Positions 11,968 to 24,821 of a DNA stretch of 64,000 bases are shown here, piece by piece (within the stretch, counting starts at the first letter, position 1; each line of letters begins with the position of its first letter). The notes under the pieces are model-generated. The model was not told the DNA's origin. It searched no databases and was given only the letters and a program-made list of their open reading frames with translations. This DNA comes from Ipomoea triloba (taxonomy: Eukaryota > Streptophyta > Magnoliopsida > Solanales > Convolvulaceae). The stretch spans positions 4,317,970-4,381,969 of the forward strand of contig NC_044920.1 of assembly GCF_003576645.1 (NCBI RefSeq), in the 5' to 3' direction. A program made the translations under genes and the position numbers.

Positions 11968-14900
11968 TCAATGATCCTCACAATGATTGGTACGCGCATG
12001 AAAAATTGGATTTGCAGACATGTATGTAGCACCAAGATTGTCACACCATAACTTGGGAATAGAAATATTGGGGACATTGATCTCACGTAGTAAAGATAAA
12101 ATCCAAATTACTTCAGCATAAACATTTGCTAGTGCTTTGTACTCAGCCTCAGTAGAAAATCTAGCAACAGTTCTTTGTTTCTTACAGACCCAAAACAGAA
12201 GATTGGGCCCAAGAAACACAGCATAACCACTAATCGACTTTCGGTCTTCAGGACAACTAGCCCATAAGTGATAGTTCTCTTAACATACTTCAAGACTTGT
12301 TTCAGTTGTTCCCAATGTGAAACTGTAGGAGCATGCATATGTTGACACAGTTAGTTGACTGCAAAGGATAGATCTGGGCGCGTGACAGTCAGATATTGTA
12401 GTGCCCCTGCCAAACTCCTATATTGGGTAAGATCCTCGTACAAGTCTGCACTAAAAGGAATAGTTTTCGAAACAGAAATAGGAGTAGATAATGCTTTGCA
12501 TTCTGCTATTCCGAACACATTTTAAAATATCAGTCATATATCTCTTTTGCGAAAGTAGTATACCACCATCACATTTAACTGTCTCTATAGCAAGAAAGAA
12601 CCAGGTTCCCAAGATCCCTAATCTTAAAAGCAGCAGACAACTTTGATAATAAACGGGTTACAAGACCTGGATCACTCCCCATCACAAGTATATCATCCAC
12701 ATAAACTAAGAGGTACGCATAAGCAGAATCTTGAGAAAAATATAATAGAGATACATCTGTTTTTTATGCTTGAAAGCCAATAGAGAGCAAAAATGAGTGC
12801 AAACAATTAAACTAGGCTCTAGGAGCCTACTTTAAACCATATAGAGATCATTTAAGCAAGCAAACATGATTTGGATACTGAGAATCAATGTAACTAGGAG
12901 GTTGCTTCATGTAGACAGTTTCAAACAGATTACCATTTAGAAAAGCATTATGAACATCAAGTTGTCTAATCACCCAACCAGAGGATATAGCTAATGAGAG
13001 AAGTAATCTGACAGTAGTAGGTTTTACCACAGGACTGAAGGTATCAAAGAAGTATTGACCTGGAACCTGATTAAAACCTTTTGCTACTAACCTGACCTTG
13101 TGTCTCTCAATGGAACCATCTACTATTCTCTTGGTGTGAAAAACCCATTTGCAACCAATAACTTTCATATCAGGCTTGGAGGGAACAAGAAACCACGTTT
13201 GATTATGTAAGAGAGCATTAAACTCTTGATTCCATTGCTTTCCGCCATTTAGGATGCTTAACTACCTGTGAGTAACATGTGGGATCAGTAAGACAAACCT
13301 GTACAGTCAAGCCTGCAAGAGGAGCACGCGATTTGCTTCTAGTGTCCATGGCATGAGTTCGCTCATTTGGGTGTGTGGATCGACCACGCGGACGGCCACG
13401 AGGCCGTTTTTCTGTCACCGTAGGGAGTGTAGGAGCCACCTGAGCAGGATTTGTGGAAGGAGGACATAGATTCAACGTAACACTGATTCGGCCCAAGGAT
13501 GTGGCATAGTGTCTGAAGGAGCCTGCAAAACAGTCTTAGCAGCAAAGGGGAAAACCATCTCATCAAATCGGACATGTCTACACACATATATCTTATTAGT
13601 TTGTAAGTCCATGCACCTATACCCCCTAAATGACTCTGGGTAACCTAGAAAGACACAAGGAGATGACCTATAATCCATTTTGTGATGATTATAGGGCCTT
13701 AAGTGAGGATAACATAGACAACCAAAGACACGAAGAAAGGAATAGGAAGGAGGGAATTTATGCAACATAAGATGAGAACTGGAGTTATTTAACACAGAGG
13801 ATGACATTTTATTGATTAAATATACCGCAGTCTCAAATGCATAATCCCAAAACTTAGATGGAACGGAGGCATGGGCTATGAGTGCTAGACCAGTTTCAAC
13901 TATATATCTGTGTTTCCTCTCAACACGACCATTCTGTTCATGAGTATACGCACACGATTGCCTATGATAGATCCCTAACTGAACAAAAGATTGATGTAGC
14001 TTTTTGTATTCAGCTCCCAAATCAGATTGAATGTATTTTATTTTTCTATTAAAGGATCTCTCAACAAGGGTACGGAACCTATCAAAAATAGCATAGAGAT
14101 CAGATTTCAGTTTCATCGGAAAGAACCAAGTGTAGCGATAGTAATCATCAACAAAAATGACAAAATAACGATAGCCATTTGTAGATAATAAAGGAGCTGG
14201 ACCCCAAATATCAATGTATACTAAATCAAGAATATTTAAACTAGACGAATCAACACGTGGTAAAGGAAAACGCGCATATTTTCCCAATTGACACGCATTA
14301 CACAAACTATAACTATCATGAATATTGTTCCTAGAGCCACTAATCGGACATGACTGAAGAACGCGACTAAGGACACGATGATTAGGATGACCTAGTCGGT
14401 TATGCCAAACTGACGCAGAAGCACGAGCTGACAGAAAGGCAGAAGGAGAGGAAACTGGAGTAGGAAGAGTATGGAGCCCCCCCAGAGTTATTGCCCTGCA
14501 GAAGGATTTCCTTGGTGGTGATATCATTTACAACAAAAAAGGAGGGGTGAAACTCAAAAAAACACTTTATTATCGGATGCAAACTTTTGAACAGACAGTA
14601 AATATGTTGACAAACCAAGAACATGGAGAATATTAGATAACTTAAGAAACCTATATGGGGTATCAAAAGTAGCATGACCAACACGACTAATAGACATGCC
14701 CATACCATCACCGACACGTAAAGTGTCATTACCAGTGTACTTCTTCGAGGTAGAAATGGCAGCTATGTCCGGAGTTGCATGATGTGTAGCTCTGGTGTCC
14801 GGTAACCAAGTATGAGAATTTGATGAGGCACCCAAACCGTTCTGAAACACCAAATTAGCTTGAGGATCCGAAGTCCTTGAACGACGCCAAACACAATCGG

Positions 14901-15296
14901 TTGCCACGTGACCGAAACTAGAACAAATGAGACACCGTTTTCAAAGCGCAGAACACAATTGGGTGCTGTGTGGCCAAAACCATTACAAAGTTGGCATTGA
15001 ACATCAAAGCATCGAGAACAATCAGCCGACACATGACCAAAACTATAACAAACGAAACACGATTTTCTAAAGCGTAGAAAACAATTGGATGTCACATGAC
15101 CGAAGCTAGGACAAAGTTGGCACTTAACATTAAAGCCATGTCTATCACGCTGCTGACCTTGACGCGGACTGCCACGATCCTAATTGCTACCGCCTTGTTG
15201 CATGATTTCAGCGGCACGGACAGCGACGAGACGGTGGTACAGACAGATGACAAGAATAATTATTAGGAACGTAACCTTAGCTATCTGATACCAGAT
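11968..15296 (-). mobile_element. Decayed Ty1/copia retrotransposon (gag-pol), 3' end missing
   Basis: Reading on the minus strand the order is gag zinc knuckles (about 15120-14880), protease, integrase, reverse transcriptase, RNase H, which is copia order. The integrase is in one open piece (13472-14527), with an HHCC finger (HNRLGHPNH..CNAC) and D-D-E residues in YIDIWGP, QSDLGAEY and NGRVERKHR. Reverse transcriptase shows LDVHNAFLNG and, near 12690, YVDDILV. RNase H shows [11 protein letters not shown]. Several frameshifts split the polyprotein, and the protease motif reads DTRA instead of DTGA or DSGA. The body stops near 11968, and no matching 3' LTR is seen, so the element is truncated and cannot move by itself. 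Confidence 0.9.
15281..15293 (-). other. Primer-binding site of the copia element
   Basis: On the minus strand the sequence TGGTATCAGATAG lies directly after the presumed LTR end (..CA at 15296). Its first ten bases equal the complement of the initiator tRNA-Met 3' end, the usual copia primer. This fixes the 5' boundary of the internal region and the direction of the element. The 5' LTR must extend to the right from 15296, but its outer edge could not be fixed. Confidence 0.75.
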
Positions 15297-15823
15297 GAGA
15301 ACTGAATGAATTGTATTGAATGAGGTAGTTCAAAGATACAGATTACATGGATATATATAATGAAAGAATCTCAGGCATACTAGAACAGGGAATCACATGA
15401 AGCCTAGAATAGGGAGTCATAATTTAACTCAAATACATAAAGTCCTAATAACCGAGGCTTTAGCGGTTAAATAGGCTCTTTCGTGGTTGAAGAATGAACG
15501 GTGGAGTCATGTCCTTCTCGAGATGCATTGCCAAAATGTTTGTCTCCTTTTGAACTCACTGGCTCATATGCAGGTTGCATTATTACAGGATGTTGATTGT
15601 TGATTAGGCACTTTGACACAATGACCTTACTAGTTTAGGATTGTTATTAAAACAAATTTCAATTAAAGGATGAGACTGCACAATCATTCACGCCAACAAA
15701 GCTAATAATAATAATAATAACAATAATAATAATAATAATTATTATTATTGTTGTTATTATTATTATTATTATTTTACAACAAATAATATGTTAATTTTCA
15801 AGAAACTGAACAAAAGGAAAAAA

Positions 15824-15979
15824 CTTGTGTGAGACCGTCCCACGGTCTCAATCCGTGAGACGGGTCGGATCTTTGATTAATGATGTCAAAGATTTGACCC
15901 ATTAATCAAATATTTGACCCATTAGTCAAAGATATGACACATCTCACGGATCGAGACCCGTGAGACAGTCTCACACAAG
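15824..15979. mobile_element. Short MITE with CTTGTGTGAGACCGTC ends
   Basis: A 156-bp inverted-repeat element. It begins CTTGTGTGAGACCGTCCCAC and ends with the inverted GTGAGACAGTCTCACACAAG. The centre carries three copies of a TTTGACCCATTA-like word. No clear target duplication is visible. Upstream (15700-15775) is an (AAT)n/(ATT)n tract that is itself palindromic. Confidence 0.7.
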
Positions 15980-16029
15980 TGTTACCCTAGGAAAAAATGT
16001 AATTTCTTAATTTTCAATCAAACATAAAA

Positions 16030-16211
16030 GGGAAAAAGTTCAAATAAGTCTTCGAACTTTACCTAAGAAGTCAATTAGGCATCTAAACTTTTTAAAGTAG
16101 CAATTAAACCCATCAACATTGTATTTTGATGTAATGAAGTCTAAAAATATGTTAGTAACCTGCTAATTGACTTATTAAGTAATGTTCGAGGGCCTATTTG
16201 ACTCTTTTCCC
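16030..16211. mobile_element. Small MULE-like MITE (182 bp)
   Basis: The ends are GGGAAAAAGTTCAAATAAG and, inverted, GGGAAAAGAGTCAAATAGG. It is flanked by AACATAAAA (16021-16029) and AACATAAGA (16212-16220), a 9-bp duplication with one mismatch. It lies about 400 bp upstream of the nucleoporin start codon, so it may sit in or next to the promoter. Confidence 0.75.
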
Positions 16212-16622
16212 AACATAAGAAAAAAGATAATTTTTTGACCTTCAACCAAATCATATAAAATTAAAATATTTTCTTTTTAAATGAATTATGTTTCTAAAAA
16301 TTATTTTTAAAAAATATATTTTTTAAGTTTTCAAATGCACCCTAGAATGATCAAATTACACCGTTTTTGTTAAACATAAGTGCAATTTTAACACTTTTTC
16401 CTTTATTAAAAAAAAACACTTTTCCCTTTAGATAAAAACATAAATACGGAGTAATTTGAAATTAGGGTAGTTTGCCAAGGTGGATTTGGATCAACTTTAG
16501 GCATCAATTTCTGTGTCTGACAATCAAATGAGCCCAAATTTACTTTCCCTCTCTCACCTTGTCTCTCGCCGGTCTCTATTCGCTGCCCTGCTCTCTTTTC
16601 TCTATCTCTACAACTCCGACAA

Positions 16623-19600
16623 ATGTTGACGGACGGCGAACCAACGGCGGCGTACGACGTCGGAGGAGCCGGAGGAAAGTTCCGAAAGAGGCCACTCCGG
16701 AGGCCTCAAGCCACGCCTTACGATCGTCCTCCCACTGCCCTCAGAAACCCTAGTTGGCTTACCAAGCTCGTTGTTGACCCTGCCTCCAAGCTTATCAATG
16801 CCGGTGCACAGCGCTTCCTCGCTCCTCTCTTCCGCAAACGCCTCCCTCCCCCTCCTCTTCATTCTCCGCCAACTCCAGGTCCTCCCCTCTCTCCCTCAAT
16901 GTGTGTAGTCTTCGGTTAGGGTTAATTTGATTTTGGAGAAAGGTACTGTCTTGAATTAGTTGCACTTGCGGGGGTTCAATTGGCAAGAGCTTGGAAAGTT
17001 ATGTATTTGTGTTGTCATTGCATTATAAATTACTGTTTTTTAGGGCTGACTCTATTTCTCAATTAAATAACAGGGGTGTGCAAATCCTGCATTTGTTATC
17101 CAATGACTTGTTATTTTTATTATTGTTAGTACTTTAGTGCTTTTTTTTTTTCTTCGATTTTGTGTTTCTGCAGATTATTTATGAAAATCCTTTTTATGAT
17201 ATGTAATGGAATGGAAAGAGGCGTTTCCCCCCTAAATGATTTGGTAGTTTCAATTGCTTTCAATGTATAGATGTTTTATCTTTCCATGAAAATGGGTGAT
17301 CTGACATGTATTGAAATTTCAAAATCTGAAACTGTTAGAAACTTATTTGTAGTGTTATATTCATAGACCCTATAGTATGTGCATCAAAAGTGTGCTTTCT
17401 TTTACTTCTTGAGGTTTTTCTGTAGGAAAAAAAATCCTACAATTTTTTATATGAATTTGATTGAATTTTCTATATTGGATGACAACATTGTCCAGTGTTT
17501 TGACTAAAGATACCTATATAGAAGTAATTGCTAAAAGTCAAATAACTGAAATATGCAATAAATAATGATTGCTGAACAGTTTCTTCTCTTGAATACATTA
17601 GGAGTGATTTAGGGAGTTGGGTACTTGGGTATGGTGCTTTGCCCAAGTGCTCACAGATTGACTATTGAGTCATGGGTTCAAGCATTTTAACTGATCTTTC
17701 TGAAATCAAGACAAGGTTACATGTATCTTTCTTCTTGACCATGCATGATGTGGGGTTATTGTGCACAAGTTCTCACCTTTTCTTAAAAGCGATAGTCTCA
17801 ATGTCTGAATTTAGGATTTGGATGAGTTAAGCTTAAATGCAAATGTTGGCCCCAAATTGACATTTCTGAATTGAGCTGTGTCCTTGCTTGGTCTCTCTTT
17901 TTTCTTTAGTTACTTCCTATTCTCATGTACTTATTGCTACTTGCCTTTTGGTGATACTTGCCTTTTTCTTTGAGTTTTCTGAATCGTGTGAATTTTGTAG
18001 AATTGGTGCTTTTATGTTATTGGATATTATAATGGAAATTACATTACTGTGTTCTGGTTCACTCAGTTGTTGATAAGTTTCAAAATAACTTATCTGTCTG
18101 ATTCTCCTCTTGCCATATTACCTTGCACAAGTAAAAGGCATCTTGAAGATGTGGTTATTGTTGTAATTTAGAGTCCTTTCGGTAATAGAGAAGCAATAAA
18201 ATTACTCAAGTATTGGTAACAATTACTGTAGTATTTAGTTACCTTCACAGTTTGTTTATCATGTTTTATATGCTAGCAATCAGGTGATTTCTTTTAGTTG
18301 TAGGTTGCTGTGTTATCATTGTTTTCTGGCACTAGTGAAAGAGGTCTAAAAAAGTACTCTTTCAATAAATTATGTTTACTGTTATTATTTGTGATGTCTC
18401 ACGATTTTAGTGATGTAAGGCCTGCTACACTTGTTCTGCACAGAGAGAAGGCAAGAGTCCATTGATGTACTTCAGGATTCAGGTCCCAACGTAAGTCTCA
18501 ATGTGTTTCCTTAAAAGCATAAATGAATACTACTCTTTTGTATTTGCAATGGCGGTAGCATGAGTTTTCATGGAACTGTGTGGGTTGTTAATGCATCTCA
18601 CTGTTGGGCATTCAGTTATCTTGTAAGTCTTTGGTAGTTGGTTCTGTGGGTTATGTTATTACGGAGTATTAGGTTTGTTTTGCATTTAAAGGGGAGGGGG
18701 ATTTCTTTTTTTCTAAATATGCGTTATGTATATATATTAATTAACCTTGTGGTTTACAATGCAAACCCTCTATGCCTAGTTCTGAAGGGGCTAATCACAT
18801 ATTGTATTGCCTTGTGGGGCATAGTCTACTGTGAGAAATATATTCTTACATTCAACCACATTTTTGTTACTATCAATAAAAAGAAAACTAGTGAATTTAC
18901 TGATATTTGTTTGATTTTGATCCTTTAACTTGAAATATAAAATTGAAAGTAGTATGACTGCTACTTCTTATTTGGTTTGTTAAGGTCTCTCTTATATTTC
19001 AATTGTTTCCATTTGTTAATCCATATTCCATCATTCTCTCAAGAAACTACGGAGTATTACATGATTTTGCCTCACATAATATTTTGGCCATAGAAGTTAT
19101 AATTTTTCTTGCTATTTTTTTTCCCTGTGGGTGAAGAATCATTCTGGGGTTCTACAAACAAAGGTGCATGAAAGCAGCGGCGCTGCATACCATTCTGACA
19201 GCAATGCATTCTCTGAGCTTGAGGGATTGCTGAAGCAGAAAACTTTCACTAGGTATGCTTTGACTCTTCCTGCTGCTATAGTTGATGGGATTTCTGTGTG
19301 TGTGTGTGTGTGTTTTTTTTTTTTTTCATGTGGGTGAAGAATCATGCTGGATTCAAACATGTATATGATCACTAGTAATCATAAAATTTTAACTTTGGAG
19401 TGTTGGAGAAATTATTATTCGGGTTATATTCTGTGGTTCTGGTGTCAATTTTATTTGATTTCAGCATGCATATGATTAAAAATAACCAGAACTGTTGACT
19501 GCAGATCTGAAATTGATAATGTATGTGACTCAGCATGTTAATGATCTCTAATAACCAGAAATTTTAACCTTTTAGAGTGTTGGAAATATTATTATTTTGA

Positions 19601-22600
19601 TCTTGTCTGTTCTGGTATTTATTTAATTTGATTTCTACATGTATATGATCATTACTAACCAGAATGGTTAAACTATGCAGATATGAAATTGATAGAATGA
19701 TGGAACTTTTGCGTTCAAAAGTGGTAGATTCCTCTATTGGGGATTTTGACAGAAGAGTTGAAGCTGATTATTCTACACCAGCTCCAGTACTTTCAGGTGG
19801 TTTGCTGGAAGAAAACAAGACTGAGAGACTAACATCTCGAGGAGTTTTTACAACACCTGTCGTCAGCTCAAAAGTAAGTTCTTAAACATTAGGGACTTGA
19901 TTGGTTTGTTAGGGGATTGATCCTCCAATCCTCTTCAATCAATATTGGGCCTGTGAGATTAGGTGGTGGAACATCACTTTATTCCAGCTATTTAAATTAT
20001 AATCACGATGGAGAGGGGATGGATTTGTTTTTCCAAAATTCTTTCTTTTGGGCCTCTGAGATTAAGATGTGGAACCCCACTTAACTCCTAATATTTGAAT
20101 AAATATTCGGACGAACATTGGGTTTTTTATCCCAATATTTTGGAATTTGGATAGCACGCTAGATGGTCTTAATGATATTCCTTTGGTTCCATGTGCATTA
20201 TCATTGATAGTGGTACTGATATAAATATGTGTATCTGACATTTTCTATTAATGCCTTCAGATACATGAAAATGGTGTTGCATCTCCAGCTGAGCTTGCAA
20301 AATCCTATATGGACAGTAGGCCATCAAAGGTCTCACCATCAACACTGAGTTTGCGCAGTCAAGCAGTTAGACAAGATGCATCCCTCTTGAAAATGGTGCC
20401 GTATGATTCTAAATCACCTATCATTTCATTAGCAAATAGACCTATTGGTCGTGTTGGGGTTCCTGAAAATGGTTTTAATACTTCAAGATCCCGTGGTAGA
20501 TCTGCTATATACAGCATGGCCCGCACACCATATTCTAGAGTTTGCGCAACTAATAAGGTTGATCTCTTTCTTTATTTTTCAATCTGGAATGGTTCCCTAC
20601 TTCCTGAACATCAGTGTTTAATACACCTTTATCAACTTCCAGGCTAGTGGCTCCATGGATTATGTCTTTGGTAGGCCTTCATCATCTCAGTCCATGTTGG
20701 AGCATGATGAATCATTTCAGTCTAAACAATTGGTACTTAATGGGACTGATTTATGGGTTTCATTTCTTCTGTCCTTTACTATTTTGTTATAAACATATTT
20801 TTCTTACTAGTTGTTTTTGGGTGTGCGCTATTTTTCAGTCCGGAAAGCGTAGGAGTTCTGTATTAGATGATGATCTTGGATCTGGTGGGCCCATTCGGAG
20901 GATAAGGCAGAAACCTAATCTTTTATCTCATGAAGTCTCTGGTGTTTCTAAACACCGTCTACGTTTAACACAGAGAGTATCTAATTTTGTTGAAGAAAAC
21001 CCGGATTATAGAACTCCCAGTACAAGTCGTGCTCATGTACCTAACAAGTCTTGTGAGACGGCTGCTAAAATATTGGAGCATCTTGATAAACTTACTCCAA
21101 AGAAAAAGTCATCTGAGTCTAAACTAGCTTCCTTAAAAGAGAAGACCCCTTCTAAATTGACAAGCATGGTTGACGGACAAGGCGTTAGAATCCATGAGGA
21201 TTCAGATTCTTCAAAGCTGCTGCAGAATGCCCAAGATAGTTATAAGTCTGAGGATCATTTCAGTGCTGCCACTCCTGATTCCCACATTTCTGATTTGCCA
21301 AAACTGGACAGTGTTAAAGAAAATGGGGCAATGAAGCTAGTTGATATGGCAAATCCTTTAACCAACAATGAGCTGATGCATCAAAATTTTGTAACTCCTG
21401 AAAAGAAACATGCAACAAGCTCTTATGAGGTTCGTGCTATCTCTTGTTTTATTTGTTCAACTGCCTTTACTCACTCTAAAAGTTGTTTGACCCTTCTGAA
21501 AGCTTTGGTTGCAAATACTTTGTAGTCTCCTTCTGGCTATTGTGAAAGAGTATGCTGTTTAGATTAATGTGCACTAGTTGTCATTTTTAATGCTAAATCA
21601 ACTTGTCTTACATGATACCGAGTGTTTGGTTGTATACTTGGATTGTAGACAGCGCCTTACATTGGCCTCTACATGCCACTAGACAGATTTATTTTTTTTG
21701 GGTTGGGGGAGGGGATGGTGCGGGGTTATATTGTTATGGGTGCTAATACCATGAGTCCTTGGTGCAGAATGCTTTTCAGCTGCATCATGATGTACAAGCT
21801 ATTGGATCTGCACCTAAACCTGTGACCGAGGTGATCACGAAGGCAGAGATCTCTCTTGTTGGTAGCACACAATTTATCAGTAAAGAACTATCTGGAGACA
21901 AAGCTTCAACTTCTCCTGAATTTAGGACACCTCTCGGGTTTTTGAGCAAAAGAACCAGTGAGGTGACTCCTGATGGTGTTATCAAAGGTGTAAAAAATTC
22001 TTGCTCACCAACTAGTGTTGATGCTCACCAGTCCCCACAGGTTACCCAATCAACCTTGGTATCTGACAAATTGGAGCAGACATATAGTAATAAAGTTCTA
22101 TCCACAGCTTTTTCACTACCGTCAGTTACTGAAACTAAAGGGTCAAGTTCAATATTTTGGAATGGGTCAAAACCTGAAAGCTCAAGCAGGTAAATTTACA
22201 GTTCTTGCCTTCTTGGAAAGATTATTAGTAAACTTTCCATATTTCTTTTCAAAGCATATTTGTAATACTGTAAAGTCTGTAATAGATAATGATGTTACTG
22301 ACCATCTCTTGCTGGATTTTCTTTCCTCTTCTATTGTAAATCTAATTGATCTTTTTTGTCTGTACTATTATTTCTGTTTTGTAGAAAGGATGATGGTGTG
22401 TAATACCCTTTCCTATTAGATAGGAAATTAGTAGTGTTGCAAGTTGTAAAAAAAATTTGAAGGCACTCTTTTCTATATGAATGGTTAAGGCTAGTTTTGT
22501 GGAAAAGCGAGGTTGGGTAAGAAAAGACTTGATTCTATATTTAACTTAAGCTGGAAAGTGTCTTTATTTGAAGTGTCAGTGGATAATACACAAATAGAGA

Positions 22601-24821
22601 AACAGTAGAAGATAAAAGTACAGGACTAAGTTTTAATTTAGCCAAATGTATCCAAGTAACTAAGAGAAGTGGTTGTTTCCTGTATACTGTATTTGAAAGC
22701 GCCATTGAATAAATATGCAAATAGAGAAACAATAGAAGATAAAAGTACTTGACCAAGCTTTAATAATTAGGGTTGCTTCCTTTATTAGCTTTTTTCCCCC
22801 ATCCATGTTTGAAATTCAACTTGTCAGGTATCTAAAAGTTTGTGCTTCTTTCTGCAGTCCGGCTAACCTTGCTCCAGACGCAACTGGTTCTCTATCAAAA
22901 CTTTCAGAGTCAGATAATTCACAAAAAGCTGATAACATTGATGTTCCATTAGTTGCATCAATTGCAACATCAGCAACTTTTTTGTCCTCAAAGAGTGCTC
23001 CTTCCAACACTTCCTCTTTGTGCAATGGCCAATTATCTCCGAGTAATGCTTTCTCATCAACCTCAATTTTGGCTTCAAGTAATTGTGAAAACCATGGTTT
23101 TACCACCAGCGGTCCAAGTGAGGCTGCCACTTTTACAACCAGTGTAACTGCCACAAATGTTGCAGCAAGCACCTCTACTGCCTCTGGTGGTAGCAGCATA
23201 TTTTCAGGTACAATAACATCATTGTTTTCCTGGGCGCCTTTTGGAAACATGGATGCCCTATATTTCCATTATGTTTTTTCAGCATATCAACAACTTTCAA
23301 TTCATAAACTTCAGATCTGTTAGTCAAATCAAAGAAAACAAAGAAAGAAGTCTATGAAATTTAAACAACTTAAGTTTTACAGGTGTGTCACTAGCAGCTG
23401 TACGCTCTGAATGTAGCACTTTTGCAGGCAATTCTTCTGCAGCATCTTTTTCAACTGGCACCCTGTTTCAGAGTACTGTGTTTAATGCCGGAGGTTCTGT
23501 TGATAATGCAAAGCCATCTCTGCCTGGATTTGGCAGTGCAACTGGGTTGCAGCAGATCACAACTACCCAATTTGGTTCATCAATGTCAGCTCTTGCCTCT
23601 GGAACTTCTGGGCTTACATCATTTGGTTCTACTAGTTCATCTACCACACCCTTTTCTTCCGGTGCTATGTTTGGTCCAACTTCTACGGCTTCATCAGAGA
23701 GCAATCTTACTGGCTCCAGCAGTGCTGTGATCTCCAACGTATTTTCTTTTGGTTCCAGTTCTTCAGCACCTTCTTCCACACCAGCTGCTCCTTTTACATT
23801 TAACTTTGGTGCCAGTTCTACAGCATCTCCTCCTGAAACCAAAACACTTGCCTCTTTCAGTGGTGCCACTCCTGGTGTATTCAATTTTGGTAGCAGCTCT
23901 GTGGCCTCCTCTTCCAGCAGTGCCACTGCTGCAGTTTTCAATTTTGGCGGCAGTTCTGTGGCCCCTTCTTCCACCAATGTCACCACCACAGGCTTTGGTT
24001 TTAACGGCACTGCTTCTCCCTCTTCCATCAGTGCCACTCCCGGTGGAACTTCTACTTCCTCAATCAGTCTTGTCAGCGCCAGTAGCAATGCCACACCTGG
24101 AACATTCACTTTTAGTCCCAGCTCTTCAACCTGTTCACAGTCTACCCCAATGACTTCCAGCAGTGCCGGTGTTGGGGTTTTTGGTTCAGGTTGGCAATCT
24201 CCCGCCTTTGGTTCTTCCCCCTCACCTACTGGTTTCACCTTTGGAGCATCATCGTCTTCATTCTCCACCTCTAATACTGCACCAATGGCTTTTGGATCAT
24301 CTCTTGGTGCCTCTAGCAGTCCTGCATTTACATTTGCAGCAGCGCCTTCAACTTCTGCATCCCTGTCCATGTTGGGAAGTTCTACTGCCACCTTTGATGC
24401 TGCCCCAGGAAACAATGACCAGATGAATATGGAGGACAGCAGCATGGCCGAGGATCCCGTACAGTCATCTGCACCCACAGTTTCTGTATTTGGCCAAGCC
24501 GCCTCTTCCTCTCCTCCCTCTTCTGTTACATTTGGCTCAACGGTTCCGCTGTCTAATCCTTTCCAATTTGGCGGGCAACAGAATCCAGCTACTCCTCAAA
24601 ACTCATCTCTATTTCAGGCAACTGTTCCAACGCCTAATCCATTCCAATTTAGTGGGCAACAGAATCCAGCTGCTCCTCCCAGTGCATCTCCATCCCCGTT
24701 TCAGCCACCTGGCAGTCTGGGCTTCAGCACAGGAGGGAGCTTCTCATTGGGCAGCTCCGGTAATGACAAATCCGGTAGAAGGATCGTGAAAATTAATAGA
24801 AACAAGAACCGAAGGAAGTGA
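16623..24821 (+). CDS. NUP1: FG-repeat nuclear pore protein NUP1/NUP136, ten exons
   Basis: Exons by splice sites and frame: 16623-16878, 18444-18490, 19137-19252, 19681-19873, 20261-20557, 20643-20732, 20839-21429, 21768-22189, 22858-23207, 23383-24821. They sum to 3801 bases (1266 codons plus stop) with no internal stop. The N-terminus has the plant NUP1 signature (GGKFRKRPLRR, TPYDRPP, then NPSWLTKLVVDPASKLI). The middle keeps the conserved RSRGRSAIYSMARTPYSR and GPIRRIRQK stretches. From about residue 790 exon 10 is Ser/Thr/Ala-rich with many FG motifs (FSFGSSS, FNFGSSS, FQFGGQQ), ending in a basic tail (GRRIVKINRNKNRRK). NUP1/NUP136 is a nuclear-basket nucleoporin in plants, involved in mRNA export and nuclear shape. 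Introns 1 (1.56 kb) and 8 are largest. The exon 2 boundary is the least certain. Confidence 0.93.
22555..22765. repeat. Diverged tandem duplication in NUP1 intron 8
   Basis: Two copies, about 120 bp apart, share CAAATAGAGAAACA and AGAAGATAAAAGTAC and similar flanks (ATTTGAA...TTTAATAA). The arrangement is a local tandem duplication inside the intron. It has no effect on the coding frame. Confidence 0.6.

Noticed and set aside
23468..24478. 336-codon open frame on the minus strand inside NUP1 exon 10
   Set aside because: It is the antisense of the Ser/Thr/Ala-rich FG region, whose codon bias leaves the complementary frame open. The plus-strand frame has the family match and proper splice joins.
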